Assembly: GCF_030848805.1 (NCBI RefSeq)
Contig: NC_092358.1
Span: 3,348,001 to 3,412,000 of the forward strand
Length of the DNA stretch: 64,000 nucleotides
From: Temnothorax longispinosus
Taxonomy: Eukaryota > Arthropoda > Insecta > Hymenoptera > Formicidae
Direction: 5' to 3'
Under the pieces are notes generated by a model. That model was not told the origin of the DNA. It searched no databases and was given only the letters and a program-made list of their open reading frames with translations. Made by a program: the position numbers and the translations under genes. Positions 12,071 through 25,300 of the stretch are shown in pieces. The number at the start of each line of letters is the position of its first letter. Position 1 is the first letter of the stretch.

Positions 12071-12760
12071 CTTGGGGTTGATGTATCAAGAAGATAACTT
12101 CCGGAGTATTTTGTACATCAGCCACTTGTTCGTCGACGTTCGATCAGCTTTGACGTAAGCGAGCTCACTCCCTGCGAAATAAACATTCACGTATCAATGC
12201 CTTTGAAAATTGCACTCGCACGCATTTTATTTCCGAACGTTTGGCGCGTTTTTCGACGATTCGAGGGTGCAGGGTGCAGACTGCAGACTCGCGGCACGGG
12301 CGCTCTTTTTACATGCCCTCTCCGGCCTGAAGCAGAAGGTTTTTGACGGAACGCGGTAGAGTCGTTCGGAATTTAATTACGGCATCGTGCACGGGCGGCT
12401 TTTCGGGTGAGTGACCCGACCGAATTTACCGGCGTATTCGCGGTTAAGCCGAAATTGCCACCATCCACGTGCACGAACGCGCGAGCCGACGCGCGAACCG
12501 ATAATTGAAATGCACTTTTCCGTCGTGGACGGCAGGACACTGTATTTAATCGCTGATTTTTTTCCGCCGAAATAACAATCCTCTCTCCGACCTATCTCTT
12601 TTTCTCTCTTTTTCCCTGACGACACGTCGGTAAACGACTATCGCGCGAATATGAATCGACGGATCTTCCGCACGATCAATCCGTTTTTACAATTCGCTTC
12701 GCGCAAAAATTGACTTTGCTCAACCATTTCCGGATCGAAGGTTCAAATTGATATCATGGT
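12071..12760. other. GC-rich non-coding patch
   Basis: No gene is recognised. A short duplication of GGGTGCA lies near 12264-12280. A GTGAGT at about 12406 matches a splice donor, but no convincing exon leads into it. Confidence 0.45.
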
Positions 12761-13620
12761 TTTTTGCAGGCTAATTCGTATAATGCAAGAACTCAGATCT
12801 TTTTAAAGTTTCTCGGCAATTTTTAAGTTTTGATTGTTTCTTACAGATATGTTGAAAATATCCCTTTGATCATTTATGCCGTAATGAATTATACGTATAA
12901 TGGACGTAATCTGTGATTTCGGCGAAAGCTTATTGACATAATTAGCGAATTTTTTAATGAGAATGATTCATAACTGCAATTATATATATGTGATCAAAAG
13001 ATTTACCATTTTATTTCATATATAAATATAAGTCTAAATATTATTTTATCCATTTCTCATATATATCTATACATAGAAATCGTCGATTTTCTATGTCTTA
13101 CAATAAAGCTTAAAACCTGATATTTTGCCACCCGGTATGTGAATCGATGTTACTACGCAGGTTCCTGTATTATCTGCAGTATGTGCATCAGACTTTCAGA
13201 GGATTCGTACCAATGCTTCGAAGATGGCGATAGCATTCTGTCTTCCCGTTTTATTGTTAGTTTTAAAAAACTTTTATTTATTTTTATTGAATTTTAATTT
13301 TTATTAATTGAATTTCGAATTAATTTATTTTATAAATAATTATTTTGAAAATTGTGGAATTGTAGGAATATTTTTCATGTTAATTTGTTTTTATATGTTA
13401 ACTTCGTTTTTTTAATGTTAAATTAATTTTATATTAATGTAGCTGCTTCCAAAAAAGCTATAAATTTTAATATTAACTCAATAGAGGGAGATTTTAATTA
13501 TATTCCAGTATTACATGTTGGATGATTAGTTATAAATGCAGAAAATCATGGAAAAAAAAGAGAAAAAATTGAAAGTATATATAATTGTAAAACACCCTTC
13601 TGTTCCTCGTTGAATTTGGC
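12761..13620. other. AT-rich non-coding stretch
   Basis: I see nothing gene-like. Long A/T runs dominate, especially at about 13260-13440. A short imperfect hairpin lies at about 13071-13097 (ACATAGAAA pairing with TTTCTATGT). Confidence 0.55.
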
Positions 13621-14230
13621 CGACAAGCAATTAAAGCGTAAGTCAGGCATCGATCGTCGAGGAGGATCGTGTTTGCCGATCCGTCCGTTGCCGACGTTTT
13701 CGTAATTGCCGCGGTCGCTTCCTCACGCGCCGGAGAAATTTTCCCCGGGACTAAGGGGAGAAACGAGAGATCGAAAGATCAGAGCCGTCCGGCGATTCTG
13801 CGAGAAAAGAAAAAAAAACAAACGAACGGATCGGCGGACGTACTAATCCCTGGGATATAATCCGCCGCGAAAACGAATTAAAGACGATAATGCGCGGATA
13901 ATGGCTTTTTGAGCCATCGGCCTATAAGTCTGCCTCTGACTTGCCGCCGAACAGGCAATTTCGTGGCTCTCGTGATTCGCAATGCGCTGCTTCGTCTTCT
14001 TCTTCCTTGTGTCCCTTGTCGCAACACGCGAAAGATGCGAGGATCGATGGCGATAAGGTGAATGCGGGAAACGTGGTAACGAAATCACATCGAGACGACC
14101 GGGAGAGTTCGGGGTGCCATGTTCCACGGTTCGCCCGGGGGACAAATATCGCTGGAACGAGACTAATCGTCGAGATGAGTTCGCCGCATGAGTTCTCGAA
14201 ATTCCGCATCATTCTTCTCTGAGATTTCAG
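13621..14230. other. GC-rich non-coding patch
   Basis: No gene is recognised. Open frames of 93-100 codons overlap on both strands (13843-14222) and have Arg/Ser-rich translations, as expected in GC-rich non-coding DNA. Confidence 0.45.
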
Positions 14231-15550
14231 TCGAACTCAAAAGTGAACAATTCTTGACGCGAAATGTACGAAAGGGATTCACTGAGAGACATTACAGTAT
14301 AATTAACAAAACGAAGAAAATGTCTATAATCGTATTTATTGTACAATTTCTTATCTATCAGTAATCAGTATGATATATATGACAATAAACATTTATATCT
14401 GAATGAGATAATCTGAATTATAATGAAATTTGCAGTGCGTTTGCGGAATCAGAAATTATGAGTGACAGATTTCAACTATCTATACTATATATATATATAT
14501 ATTATAATATTATCGAAATGAAAACAGTAATAGAAAATTATTGATTGGAAATTTAGCTTGAATAATGTGCATATTATTATATATCCTGTATATGTATAGG
14601 TATAGATTAATGTAGAATAGAGAAATGATAGAGTAACGGCAATACGGTCGAGCGATATAAATTAATTACAGAAACTGGTGGCGAGACATTTAATGTATGA
14701 CCGAAGTAGAAAGCGGATGCGATTTATTAAGATGCTGAATGGAGAACGTTCGTAATGCCTTAGAAGCGCAATTGACAGATATTCAGTCCAGAAGAGATAT
14801 TCATCCAGATGCCAAATACGACGCTAGCAATTAAAGCAAGAAGTATAGATCGCCCTTTATCCCGTTTTTGTCCCGGTTTTGCACATTTTGTAGACAGATG
14901 CATCATGACAAGTGCAGACATTTTCCATCATACATTACGTTCAAGTGTAATGAATTGAATATACATGTTGGTCGTATATTTGCGTGCCGATATTTGCATC
15001 CTGGAAAACAGTTAAAGCGATTTATCTGACATTCAATTGCTGGAAATTCTTCTGATTTGACGTGCGTCATTTTGGGACAACGTTAATGTTGATATTTTCA
15101 AAATAGATGCACTTTTTAATCTGCATGATTGTGAGACGTCCATCAAACTTTCCATTAATAAAAGAAAGCGGTTGAATTTATTTATCGGTTAATCGACATT
15201 TCGTCGTGCGCGCACCAGTTTCTCTCTGTCTTCCACTATTTTATTTTCGAAAGATACTAAATCCACTAAGTAATGTGAATCATTTGTTTTAAAACACAAT
15301 TTTAAAAAATATTTCTTTATGCACTGTTTTATCATATTTTCGTGTATTTTTCATGTTTTTTCTTTATTATTATTTTTATAGAAATAATTTGTTTTTCTTA
15401 TTGTTAAAGCTATTACTATCACATTGTTATCAAATTCCATAAATATACGCGGTGACGAATAAAATAGATAAAATTGATCAGATAATTTTCTCTAGTGAAA
15501 ATAGGAATGCGCGATTGACATATTCAGTATCACAAAACCAACATTGATGA
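14231..15550. other. AT-rich non-coding stretch with an (AT)n run
   Basis: I see no gene. An alternating AT microsatellite lies at about 14485-14505 and continues as an irregular AT tract to 14512. Confidence 0.55.
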
Positions 15551-17050
15551 TTTTTCTCAATTCAAAGGAGCAATCAGGAGCACCGACGTAGCGTATTCGG
15601 TAATAATGTGCGCGAGTCTTGACACGGATATTCGCGAGGGAATAGAGTGAGACAGGTTGAGCACAATGCACGCGCGATCGTGGGATTTGTTCCGATTCTT
15701 CCTTTCGGTTTCGGAGAAAATAGCATTCTCGAGGGGTGCATCGGGAATGCCGGCGGAGGAGAGACCCCGGGAGATTTCTCCGTTCGCCCCTATTCATTTG
15801 CGAACGTCGACAGAGACGGACGGAAGCACATCGCGCCGTCTCGGTTACCGCCGTCGGTTACCGCCAAAAATATCCAAACTATTTGAGGCCATTAGGCGAA
15901 CAACCGCTGATACCGCGATTCCTACGATCTGAAGGAGGATTGTCGTGCGAGCATAGACAATCAGGGCGATATGCAATTCGCAAAATTTGCAGACCCCTTT
16001 GATACGGGAAGACAGTTCGTGCTAATCTGTCTTGGATTATTCGCATTGCAGTATTGGAATCTCAGTCGATTAAGTATAATAAGATGATAATGAGATACTT
16101 CCTTGAGAAATGACTTTGATACTCGCTTTGCTTATGTCGCATTTCTCGAAGATTTTTGATGTGAGAGTAAAACTGACAAATACATTTTCCATTCGAGAGA
16201 AATCCAAGGATTTAATCAACGATCTTCATTTGAGAGATACTAAAACAAATTCTGTTAATTATGCCACGAGTATTTTGTATGATTAATGTTGATGATTTAA
16301 AAAATGCTATTGAAACATTAATTGAAGTGTAATTAGTGAGACATTCGTATTTCGGGACAGCTAGAAATCAGATCAAATATAGATTGAGAATGTTGTAAAT
16401 TTTATCGCGTGAATTTATGGTGCCTAATGTGAGATCAATATTGTATTGCTTCGTTCAAACGAGACGAGCATTAGATGTCCATCCAATGTGAAAAATTCCA
16501 AAAAGACCCCTCTCGACTTCTCTCATCGGCCAGTAAAGAACGGCGGATGGGATCATTTTGCGATATTCATTATCGATGGCAGCTTGTCAGCGAAAGCAAC
16601 ACAATTATGGCGGCAGTTGATCCGGCCAGGATGGCTCTCGCGGCTTTCCGCATGTAGACCTTCTTCGGCGGACCGTACTCACCCTCCGCACCGGGCAAAT
16701 TATATTCATATTTGGGGGATTACGTTGGCGATCCCCTTCCTCCGCCGCGCCGGCAGGATCAGAAGCCTTAAAGGGACGCCGTGCTAATTATTTCCCGACC
16801 CGATCTTCCACCCAGATTGAATTTCGCAATGGCGGCGGCGGCGGCGGTCGCGGAGACGTTGACGACGGAGACGAGAATGAGATATCGCTTTGTCGAATTC
16901 GGTCCATTACGCGTGAACGTATCAATCAGCGTGCTAATTAGGCTAGTCATGCCAAGGAGAATAACGAGTAATAATTAGGATGGAAATACGCCGTTTCGCG
17001 ACGGCCGGGCCCAGCATTGATTTATGATTACAGCACCAACTGACATTCGA
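15551..17050. other. GC-rich patches around an AT-rich centre
   Basis: No gene is recognised. GC-rich sequence lies at about 15600-16020 and 16440-17050. TCGGTTACCGCC is duplicated in tandem at 15841-15865 (period 13). A GGC triplet repeat lies at 16831-16848. The open frames at 15647-16002 occupy all three frames of the same DNA and are not credible together. Confidence 0.5.
16831..16848. repeat. (GGC)n triplet microsatellite
   Basis: About six GGC units lie just after an ATG. In one frame they would encode an alanine run, but the surrounding frame has no recognisable protein features. Confidence 0.8.
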
Positions 17051-18000
17051 CGTTAATTGGATCGTAAAATCGGCATCTTCTCTCAGTTTTATAAGTCATA
17101 TTTTACAAGATATCTCGAGATATCACCACTTAACACCACTTAACAAGCTTGGCGTTAGTAGTTATTTACACGGCTTAATTAGCTATCCTAAATAATTATT
17201 TGATTTTTATCATCATTTTTATTACTTTTCTTTAATGAAACATTAAATTTGTTTAAGTGTAATAGATAATTGTTTGCTCTTTCAAGATTATTTTCCAGTA
17301 CTTGTCTCTATAATGAAATTACGGCAACGACCTTCTCTTGGTGTATCCGGAAGTCAACGCGTGTTAAGTGAGTCGTTCAGCCAGCAATAAATGGCGGAGG
17401 TGGTTAAAACAGCGCTCTAATGTGCGCGCGGAAGGCGGAATCAGCTCCAATTCACTTCCTGTTATTAATTTAAACGGCGCGATATTCTGTACGGCTTAAC
17501 TGAAAATGTCAGACCGCGATCGTTAAGTGTAGTTACAATCTCGACGAGAGAGCAGCCTGTTCTCTGTCGTTCACGTAAGCTGCATAACTGCATGGCTGCA
17601 CAAGGCACACATTTCGCCTTGAGCTGTTTCTCGAAACTTCCAAGTAACTTCCGAAAGCGCAAAACGCGAGTTATTCGAAAGTCAGTTGTGGAGGAGACAT
17701 CGAAAAGTCGCGTTAATAATATGCGCCATTCCGGTCTACGTTTTCGCGAAGTTTGAGATTTTACGTTAAAGTGCCGGCGTATTTTTAATGTAAATAAAAA
17801 AAGGAAATGGCACGTGACTTTGCTGTAGACTAGTTGTCCAGACTACTTTCTCTGCATTATGCATTTTATCGATACGATTTCATTTACTTGTAACATCAAT
17901 TATAGAAAAAAATTCGACGTTCGATTGCGACGTAAACTGCGCCTGCGGTTTCACTATTTTAAGAACTTAAGAACATAAATATAGATTCGAAAAGGAATAG
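17051..18000. other. AT-rich to mixed non-coding stretch
   Basis: No gene is recognised. A perfect 16-bp palindrome, GATATCTCGAGATATC, lies at 17109-17124. It is followed directly by two tandem copies of ACCACTTAAC (17125-17144). The rest is unremarkable. Confidence 0.5.
17109..17144. repeat. 16-bp palindrome abutting a 10-bp tandem repeat
   Basis: The palindrome GATATCTCGAGATATC (17109-17124) abuts ACCACTTAAC twice (17125-17134 and 17135-17144). Either could be a binding-site cluster or chance. No function is assigned. Confidence 0.6.
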
Positions 18001-18660
18001 AGTTTTAGAAATTGTGGAGTTACTGTTGCACGTATCTCTCAATGTCGACGTTACAAAGTCGTCGTCGTCGGTGCGAAAATGCACTTTCGATTTGCGCGAC
18101 GGACTTGGGCCGTCCGTTACTACTCGCTGTCTCGACAAATATCGAGAGGTATTTTAAACTTTTGCAATACCGCCGAAGCGAGCCAGCTAGTTTCGCCGCT
18201 TCGGGAAACTTTCCGTCTCCTCACATAGCACCCCCGAAGGTGTCAGCCGCAACCCTAACCGCTCGCGTGATCATTTACTGTCTGCGCCCGACCGCGAAAA
18301 CACTTCTGATAGTCACATTTATATTCGGCGCATGTCCATGTGCGATTTCGCCGCGTGATCCGACCGGCATATTGCCACCCCTTGGCGTCTTTCTCGACCG
18401 CGAGGATCTTATTTGTCCGATGCATGCGATATGCAAGGGAGACACGCGCCTTTAGGTTGTTCTCTGCCCTCGAAACAGCGCGAAGCATGTAAAACAACCG
18501 AAAACGTTGATATTGTAGCATATTCCGATATGCTCGTTGGCTCGCAAGTAAGGAGAATTTATCGAAAGATAGGGAAGAAGCCGATGTCCTTAAATCGGAT
18601 GATATATTCGGGAAGGGACGCGAAACAAGTCCAATTTTATCGTTTATATACGCGTCTATA
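18001..18660. other. GC-rich non-coding patch
   Basis: No gene is recognised. A 147-codon plus-strand frame (18012-18455) and a 198-codon minus-strand frame (18255-18851) overlap here. Neither shows a domain, signal peptide or repeat architecture that I know. Confidence 0.4.
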
Positions 18661-20861
18661 AAAACGCTCAATTTTTCTCTCTTCTTGAATTTCTCTTGAT
18701 AGCAAAGGATATTATCGGAGGCTGAAAATTGCGGTAAATCATAAGGTATATCCGGCAAAAGACGCATATTTGTATTTTTTGCAATCCCTTTTGATGATTG
18801 GACAAAATTGCCTTTCAAGGAGTTCGTATAATTTATATAAAATACTAACACGATATTTTATATTACGCGATTTTGCTGTATATAAAAAAGGATTTACCAT
18901 CAATATACATTTTAATATAACGTGAATATATATAGGAAGTAAAAAGCTTATATCCCTGCAAGTAAGAAACTTGAGTAATATAAGACAACAAATTAGTATT
19001 AAATATGAAATATGCGGGGATGAAAAATCTCTTATTTTTATTACATCCTTGTTACGATATTAAGTAACCCCCGTCAATCATTAACTCGTGATTCCATTGC
19101 GTCGCCGCAGTTAAATTCCTAATTAAAACATTCGTAATTAAAGTCAGTGTTCCGCCGCGCAAATCTCGTCGGCAGCCAGCTGAAATATTAAACGCGCGCG
19201 AGAAAGCGTCATTCGCTGGCGAGAATATGAAACGGATGGAATGGAATGAATACGTAATCGGTTAGACGACGTCGCCTTCTGTAAAGAAGAAAAAGAAAAA
19301 AAATGGCGGAAAAGCCTGTGTATCTCCGGAAAAGAGATAACGTATTGCACTTCCGGGAATTTTTGCGCAAAAAATCTTCGACGGATATCTTTAATTGCAT
19401 TTTTTCATTTGGAATATTAAAGCGTGTTCCCCTAAAAGCGGATAAAGTTTTCTCGCGTAAAATGTCCCGGGAAAAAAATTTTCCGTCTCTAGAGAAATGT
19501 ATTCAATTTCTTTCACTTTAATCTTATCTAATTCTAAACTTACTTTACCATTTGCCAATTATTTCTTTTTTATTAAATCTTTTTCAATAATATACTTAAT
19601 ATATGTTGAATATCTATATTTTCTTCAATGTTGCTTCGAACGCGAGTGCAACGGATATTTGATATAACTGTGAGATAATTTCTTGAACTTCTGCTCAGTG
19701 AATACTGCAGTGAAGTCTTGTGGATTCACAACAGTGGACGCATCATAAAAGCCTATTATTTGTTAGCTATACTTTGTTGCTGGCATTTCCTACGGAACTT
19801 ACTGCGAACAATACAAACGTGTCATATATTTCTGGTTTATTTTCCTTGAATGTTTCATGCGGTTTTTAAAGGCTCTTCTTCTTTGTGCGCTGTGTAACAC
19901 AAACGACAACGGGTCACGAACAGATTTACATTCGGCAATTTCGCATGTGGTGACTATAGATAGCAGGATTCTATTTTTAATCTCTTTATTCTTTGCAGAA
20001 TCTCATGCTATTAATAATACCAATACTATAGAAATATATTAAATACTTTAGGAATATACCTACTTAATATTTTAATAAATTTTCTTTATGTTGCTTTCTA
20101 TTGTAATCGTTATATAATCCAAATTACGTAATTATCAAATAATTTCAAGATACTAAACAATCTATATCATATTGCTGTTATTAAATAATTTCGAAAAGAT
20201 AAGAAATTCTCTTTCTTAATATATTGGATAATTACTGAACAACGAAAAAGTTAAGTTTGAAATCCAGAATTAAAAAACTGGCGCATATAAGATCCATTTT
20301 TCCATATTTCTTATTATTTGTAAACAACTATTAATTTTGTCTCATAATTTTATTCATACGCATACTTATCTAATTAATATGTGACTATCGACACAATTAT
20401 TTCGCAATAATTTAAAGGTTTAGAAGAATTATTTTAGATAATTATTTCACTTCGAAATTATCTCACTGCACCGTGTCTGATAACGCCTGCCGTTAGCTTC
20501 AGAACCAGTGCATTGAAGGTATATGACATTTCTAGTGAGACACCTTGGAATCGTATCTAATTTACATTCGTATCGTCCCCCGAGCCAACGAGGTGGTTGT
20601 CTGTCGGTTTACTGCCATTATCTTTTAATTATTCATTCATACGAGGACGGCTTACGAATAACTCGATGTCCTTTTCTTCGCAAAATTTGAGCACGTGTAC
20701 ATTTGATGGCATGTAATTTAAGGATATTATAAAGATTTTTATTTGCATAACGATGGAACAAGTAATCTTTATTATATTCGAGGATCTCTTAAAATATTTC
20801 CTATTCTCTCGTATCTGTATTAGCTAGATTTTATTCTCGTTAACGGTATCATTCCAACCCC
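18661..20861. other. Long AT-rich non-coding stretch
   Basis: I see no gene. A slightly GC-richer section lies at about 19130-19480. The rest is AT-rich with no long open frame. Confidence 0.55.
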
Positions 20862-21114
20862 AGTGAGATATATTTTCATATTTGTTCCGAAATAGATTGA
20901 CTTCAAATTATCCAAAGAAATCGAACAAAAATCGAACAAAAATATATGACTTCTGACAGTTTGTATAAAGTTAAAATTATTTTGTACAAAGTTAAAATTA
21001 TTTTCAAAAGTGAAATTATACATATGTTTCAGTATTTTGTCAGACATACATCTTGTTTCTTTGAATAATTTGAAGTCAATCTTTCTCGAAACGAATATAA
21101 AAATATATGTCACT
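20862..21114. mobile_element. Foldback/MITE-like element, 59-bp diverged inverted repeats
   Basis: Positions 20862-20920 align with the reverse complement of 21056-21114 with about 7 mismatches in 59 and no gaps. The best block includes AGATTGACTTCAAATTAT. The arms enclose about 135 bases, giving a 253-bp foldback. The interior holds a 21-bp tandem duplication (20961-20981 and 20982-21002) and a short AATCGAACAAA repeat, and it may fold further. No transposase is present. A non-autonomous DNA transposon remnant is the likely explanation; the superfamily cannot be assigned and no target-site duplication is obvious. The minus-strand frame at 20820-21113 is a product of this repeat. Confidence 0.65.
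20961..21002. repeat. 21-bp tandem duplication inside the foldback
   Basis: Two copies of a 21-base unit (TTGTAT/CAAAGTTAAAATTATT) lie head to tail with one mismatch. They sit in the interior of the inverted-repeat element at 20862-21114. Confidence 0.8.
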
Positions 21115-21354
21115 TGTCATCTTTTTCTCATAACATTTTAAAACTTTACATTAAGACTTTATTCATTTGAAATTTGTCTATCAATAAAATCTTATTTTAA
21201 TTTAAAAAAGTCAGCTTTCACACATTGAATAATTTTCTATAGTTAAGTTTTTAGGAAATTCTTATCTGGAAAATATGAACTTCAGATTTCTCAGTAAAAT
21301 TTCTGGGCTCGCGGTTTCTGATATACTTTGTGTATTAGAAGCGATTCGCAGCAG
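21115..21354. other. AT-rich flank
   Basis: I see nothing gene-like here. The sequence is AT-rich and leads into the GC-rich patch. Confidence 0.5.
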
Positions 21355-21640
21355 CGTTGAAAGAGAGCGAGAGTGAGACGACATCGAGGGGTCGACAACG
21401 GGCTCGTTTGAGCGTGCTAAACCGCCGAGGTTAAACCGCAGTCAGTCGTCACGGACGAGGCTCGTAGGAGAGCGGAGGGTGGTTCCGATAGACAATGGGG
21501 GTGGTATCGTGGAATCGCGTCCTGGCACGCATTGTGCGTACCCTCTAACGACGAGCGATTACCGGCCCCATGCGCCTCGTTTCCTGGGGTTGGAATGATA
21601 CCGCGATCTCACGAATCAGCCGGCTATCCGTGCACGCGTA
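21355..21640 (+). promoter_or_regulatory. Possible promoter-like GC-rich patch
   Basis: This is a sharply GC-rich block within AT-rich DNA. TCAGTC at about 21444, in the context GCAGTCAGTCGTC, matches the arthropod initiator consensus TCAGT. No TATA box lies about 30 bases upstream. An ATG at 21494 opens only 17 codons before a stop, so no coding exon is shown. A promoter or 5' untranslated exon is possible, and an enhancer or plain CpG-rich DNA is equally possible. Confidence 0.2.
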
Positions 21641-22860
21641 GGAATTTTTTTACAGAGCGAAAGTAGATTGGAAATTTGGAATCACCATCTTTTTGTTAGA
21701 GACAAAGTCTGTGAGACAGTTATCTTTCGATTTTATTTATAGAAGACATAAATAAAGACCATAGATCATCTTAAATTGTTCGCAATATTAATTGTCTAAA
21801 TTACTTTTATTGCCGAATGGTTTTGTTAGAACATTTAATTTTACAATAAAAAAAATCAAGTCATTTTTATTATTAAATACTCCAAATATATCGCTAATGC
21901 ATGTTAATTCCATTAACATATCACAATGATGGACGCAGCGCAACATTTTTTCTAAAGAGAATCTTCTCCGTTAATTCATTATCATAACTTGTCGTCAAGT
22001 CACCTCTTCACGCTTTACATCAAGAAGTCTATTAATAAACTCTCGGCTGCTTGACAACCTGTTAACAACAGATTACCGTAACTTTCATCGTGGTATTCCC
22101 TCAGGCGAGCCCTGATGTGGCGCCGATGAAATAATTTGTCGCAAGGCGTCGCGTCGCTCGAGAAAAAGCAGTTGAAAGCGGACAAAATTAATGCACGTCA
22201 TATGCTGCTGCAAAGCTCCGATTTGGCTGGGAAAGACAAACGGTTCAACGAATATGCATCACGAATGACATCCTCGTCGTTCCAGGGTGGACATTCGCCG
22301 GCTGCGGATCGAACACAGCCGATCTAAAAATCCTGATTCATGGCGTGCTGCGGAAAGAACCGATGCCGGGATTTATGGTCCTCTTTTGGGTATAAGCTAT
22401 GTCCTCGATTTGCGGCCAGCCAGTGATTCGCTTTACTCGATGTGCATGCGAATTGAGCACGATCGAGGAATCTTGAAAAAAATCAGGGCCTTCGAATACG
22501 TCATGAGATATATACCGTGTTCCCGCTTGAACTCGTCAAATTTCACAGTAAAAATCAATTCTTTTAGCAAGAATTCTATTATTAATAACAATTTTTTTAT
22601 TTTTAAAAGTTTTAACAATCAAATCTCACACTGGTAAATAGAATTTCTATTAATATAACAGATTTATAACAGATCAAAATTAATCTAGAAATAAAACTAT
22701 TTTATTTATTTTTACCGTTGAAGCTTAAACTCTGCGAAAGCTTTACTTATTTTATACATTTCTTCAACTAAAGATAGACATAATAGCTACATTTTTGTCG
22801 TGCATTAGTTTCTATTCTCGTTAATTAATCTTATATTCGTGCTTTTCGAAAGTTTTATTT
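21641..22860. other. AT-rich stretch with a mixed centre
   Basis: No gene is recognised. AT-rich sequence surrounds a mixed patch at about 22080-22520. A 116-codon frame (22287-22637) runs from the mixed patch into AT-rich DNA without any domain. Confidence 0.5.
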
Positions 22861-24300
22861 TAGAACATTGATGAACGTTTCTCCCTCTTTCCTTTTCTCT
22901 CTCTTTCTAAATTTTCGCTCAGCGGACATCGGTTCTAAATCCACCGGGAAATCAATCACAGTCGCCGCGGCTGGAATTGGACACCTTGTATATCCCGGTA
23001 GGATTCGCCGGCGTACAGACATCCAGAACACGGTCGATCCTGGGCAATGCCAACGGTCCGGCGCTTTTACGACGCCGATTCGTGCGGTGATCCTCTTCGC
23101 ACACTCGACTTGCGCAATCACTCACGTTGATTTTTCTCTTTGCGTGCTCCCGGTCGCATTTAGCCGAGCCCATCGAGCTATTGGAGTACGTGAAAATAAC
23201 GCGCTGCGCGGAATGCGAGGAACTCATTTCCGACTGTGATATCGTACGTGCTTGGCTTTCGCCCCGCGAAAGGACTGTAGAGGATCGGATAAAGAATAAC
23301 AGGCTTCGTTTGCTATGTTAAAATTATTATTAAGTTCTTCATTTCAATTTGTTATATTTTCTTTTGTATATAGAATTATCGTAATTTCATTATATTATTA
23401 TATCATGGAATATATTCGTTTGCCTTCATATTAACGAAAAAGATATCTGAATGTAAATCACAAAGGAACGTCGAAAATGGCTTGTCGCAAAATCTGTAAA
23501 TGAATAATATAAAGTGAATAATTCGTCGAATTGTTCACCTTACCAAAATATATAATTTTATTTTATTTTCGATTCAATAACAAATTAGGAATTAATGCAC
23601 GGCTTATGTAACACCGCAATGTAGCTATATATACGTTATAAACGTGTTTACGATATGTCGTTAGCGCCGGAGCGGATTCGGTCCTCTAATCCCATAATTT
23701 TTTAACTGTCCCCAACGAATTGTGTCCTCGAGGGACGTAACTCCGGGTCCTGAATCGGATAGATAGCAGTGGCCGCGACTTAGAGCTGCCATGACCTGAC
23801 GAGCCGGGATTACATTTGATCCTTCTGGGTTTGCGTTCCCCTCGCACCTTTTACTTAGTACGGAAGTCGCTGTATAAAACGGCACGAGGCAGCCGGCTGT
23901 AATTCGGGAACTTCCGCGTCATTGAGTATTCCGTTCAGCTCGACCCGTGCGTTTGTTAACGCGCGCGTTATCGCAATGATTTATGGAGCGTATAAATATA
24001 CCGCGCGCAACGGTAACGTATGCCACCGGTATCTGCTCCTACTTTGTTACTTCTACTACCCTCGAACAAAATGAGCGGATCGCGTAAATTTTCCACGAGA
24101 AATGAAATATAAACACTCTGATCTTCGCGCAGTTAATTACTGGCCGACGTTAAGACGCGCGCGCTCCTGTGAATAACAAATTTATGGCCCTCCGCGCGGA
24201 TGAGATCGCCCCAATTACTCTATTCACTCGGGAAATTTGACGTTTAATCGCCGCCGGAATAAAGAAGAAGAAGAAAATGAAACGGAGACGTGAAATGAAA
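22861..24300. other. GC-rich patches with an AT-rich gap
   Basis: No gene is recognised. GC-rich blocks lie at about 22900-23300 and 23640-24300, with AT-rich sequence between them. TATAAAA at 23872 and TATAAATA near 23992 are TATA-like, but neither is followed at the right distance by a clear initiator and open frame. Confidence 0.45.
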
Positions 24301-24740
24301 TGGATCGTCAAGAAGATCCGTTAGACATACGGCATCGGTCATTAATTAACATAATTTTTGACAGATAAAACCAAATTAAAAATTTAAGTTTTTTTTTATT
24401 ACTAATTTCTAAGCGTCAATCGAGAAAAAGAAAAAAAAATAGAATACGTAAAACTAGAAGGATAGAAATCTGCGCGCACGCACGCGTAACCAAAACTTAC
24501 GTCAATATTAAAACGCAGAATGGATCATGACTAATGATGAATAAATAAAACTCTTTATTTAAAATAAAGTGAAGCTAAAACAATAGAGATTAGCTTCAAC
24601 TATAAGTATTCGCGGGTTAAAGAGATCATCACAAAATTGGATGTTAAAATAATCACTTCAAGCAACTTTGCAAGCTACGAGAATATATGATGCGGCTAAT
24701 CTGAAGAAGAGAACAGAAGCTCGTGTAAAGAGGTGAAAAT
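24301..24740. other. AT-rich stretch with two adjacent hairpins
   Basis: No gene is recognised. The notable structure is the pair of hairpins at 24553-24598. A short run of alternating CG/CA bases lies near 24471-24486. Confidence 0.5.
24553..24598. repeat. Two abutting short hairpins
   Basis: CTTTATTT (24553-24560) pairs with AAATAAAG (24562-24569). Immediately afterwards TGAAGCTAA (24570-24578) pairs with TTAGCTTCA (24590-24598) around an 11-base loop. The stems are short and AT-rich, so chance is possible. Confidence 0.4.
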
Positions 24741-25300
24741 TTCCGACTCGAGTGCCGTTGCCGAGGATCGAAGATTCGAAAGTGTGCAGGAGAAGTGTTC
24801 CGAGCACGGGAGGAGAGAGGCCGAGGTCGTTTTGCATGAGGTTGCGAAAGCGCCGAGGAGGGTTGCCGGTGGCTCGACCGCAAACACCTCACGTACCGTC
24901 GTGTAGATTAAAGCTCGGCACTCCTTGGGCTCTTGTGTGCATGCTGAAAACACACGGGAAATCTCGCGAGTTCACGAGAAGGGCGAATCGCGATCGTAGA
25001 GACGAGAGGGGGGCGAGGGGCGGGGCGGGCGGAAAGTGGGTGATAGTGATGGCGAGAGGAAAAATCAACTCACGAACTTACCCGGGATCAAACGCGCGCC
25101 CTACAGGGCCGGTAAAACCTCGGTCACCACTGTCGTCGGGAATATTCCATCACGAGATCTCCATCCGACTTCGCCGACTACGTCGTATTAAAACCTCGTA
25201 CGAATCGCACGTGATCGACGTCGTCGATTTCAACGATGGCTGCAGGGATTTCCGTACGACACGTGAAAGCCGCCATTATGTAGATTTCAGGATATTTGTT
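24741..25300. other. GC-rich patch holding the longest open frame
   Basis: A 235-codon plus-strand frame runs from 24752 to 25459. Its translation is Arg/Ser/Gly-rich with no domain, signal peptide or repeats that I recognise, and it continues into AT-rich DNA. I treat it as chance or non-coding. If any frame in the window is real, this one deserves a homology search because of its length. Confidence 0.4.

Noticed and set aside
18255..18851. 198-codon minus-strand open frame
   Set aside because: It overlaps a 147-codon frame on the other strand, and its translation shows no known motif. It could not be supported as a gene.
20820..21113. 97-codon minus-strand frame
   Set aside because: It coincides with the inverted-repeat element at 20862-21114 and is a by-product of it.
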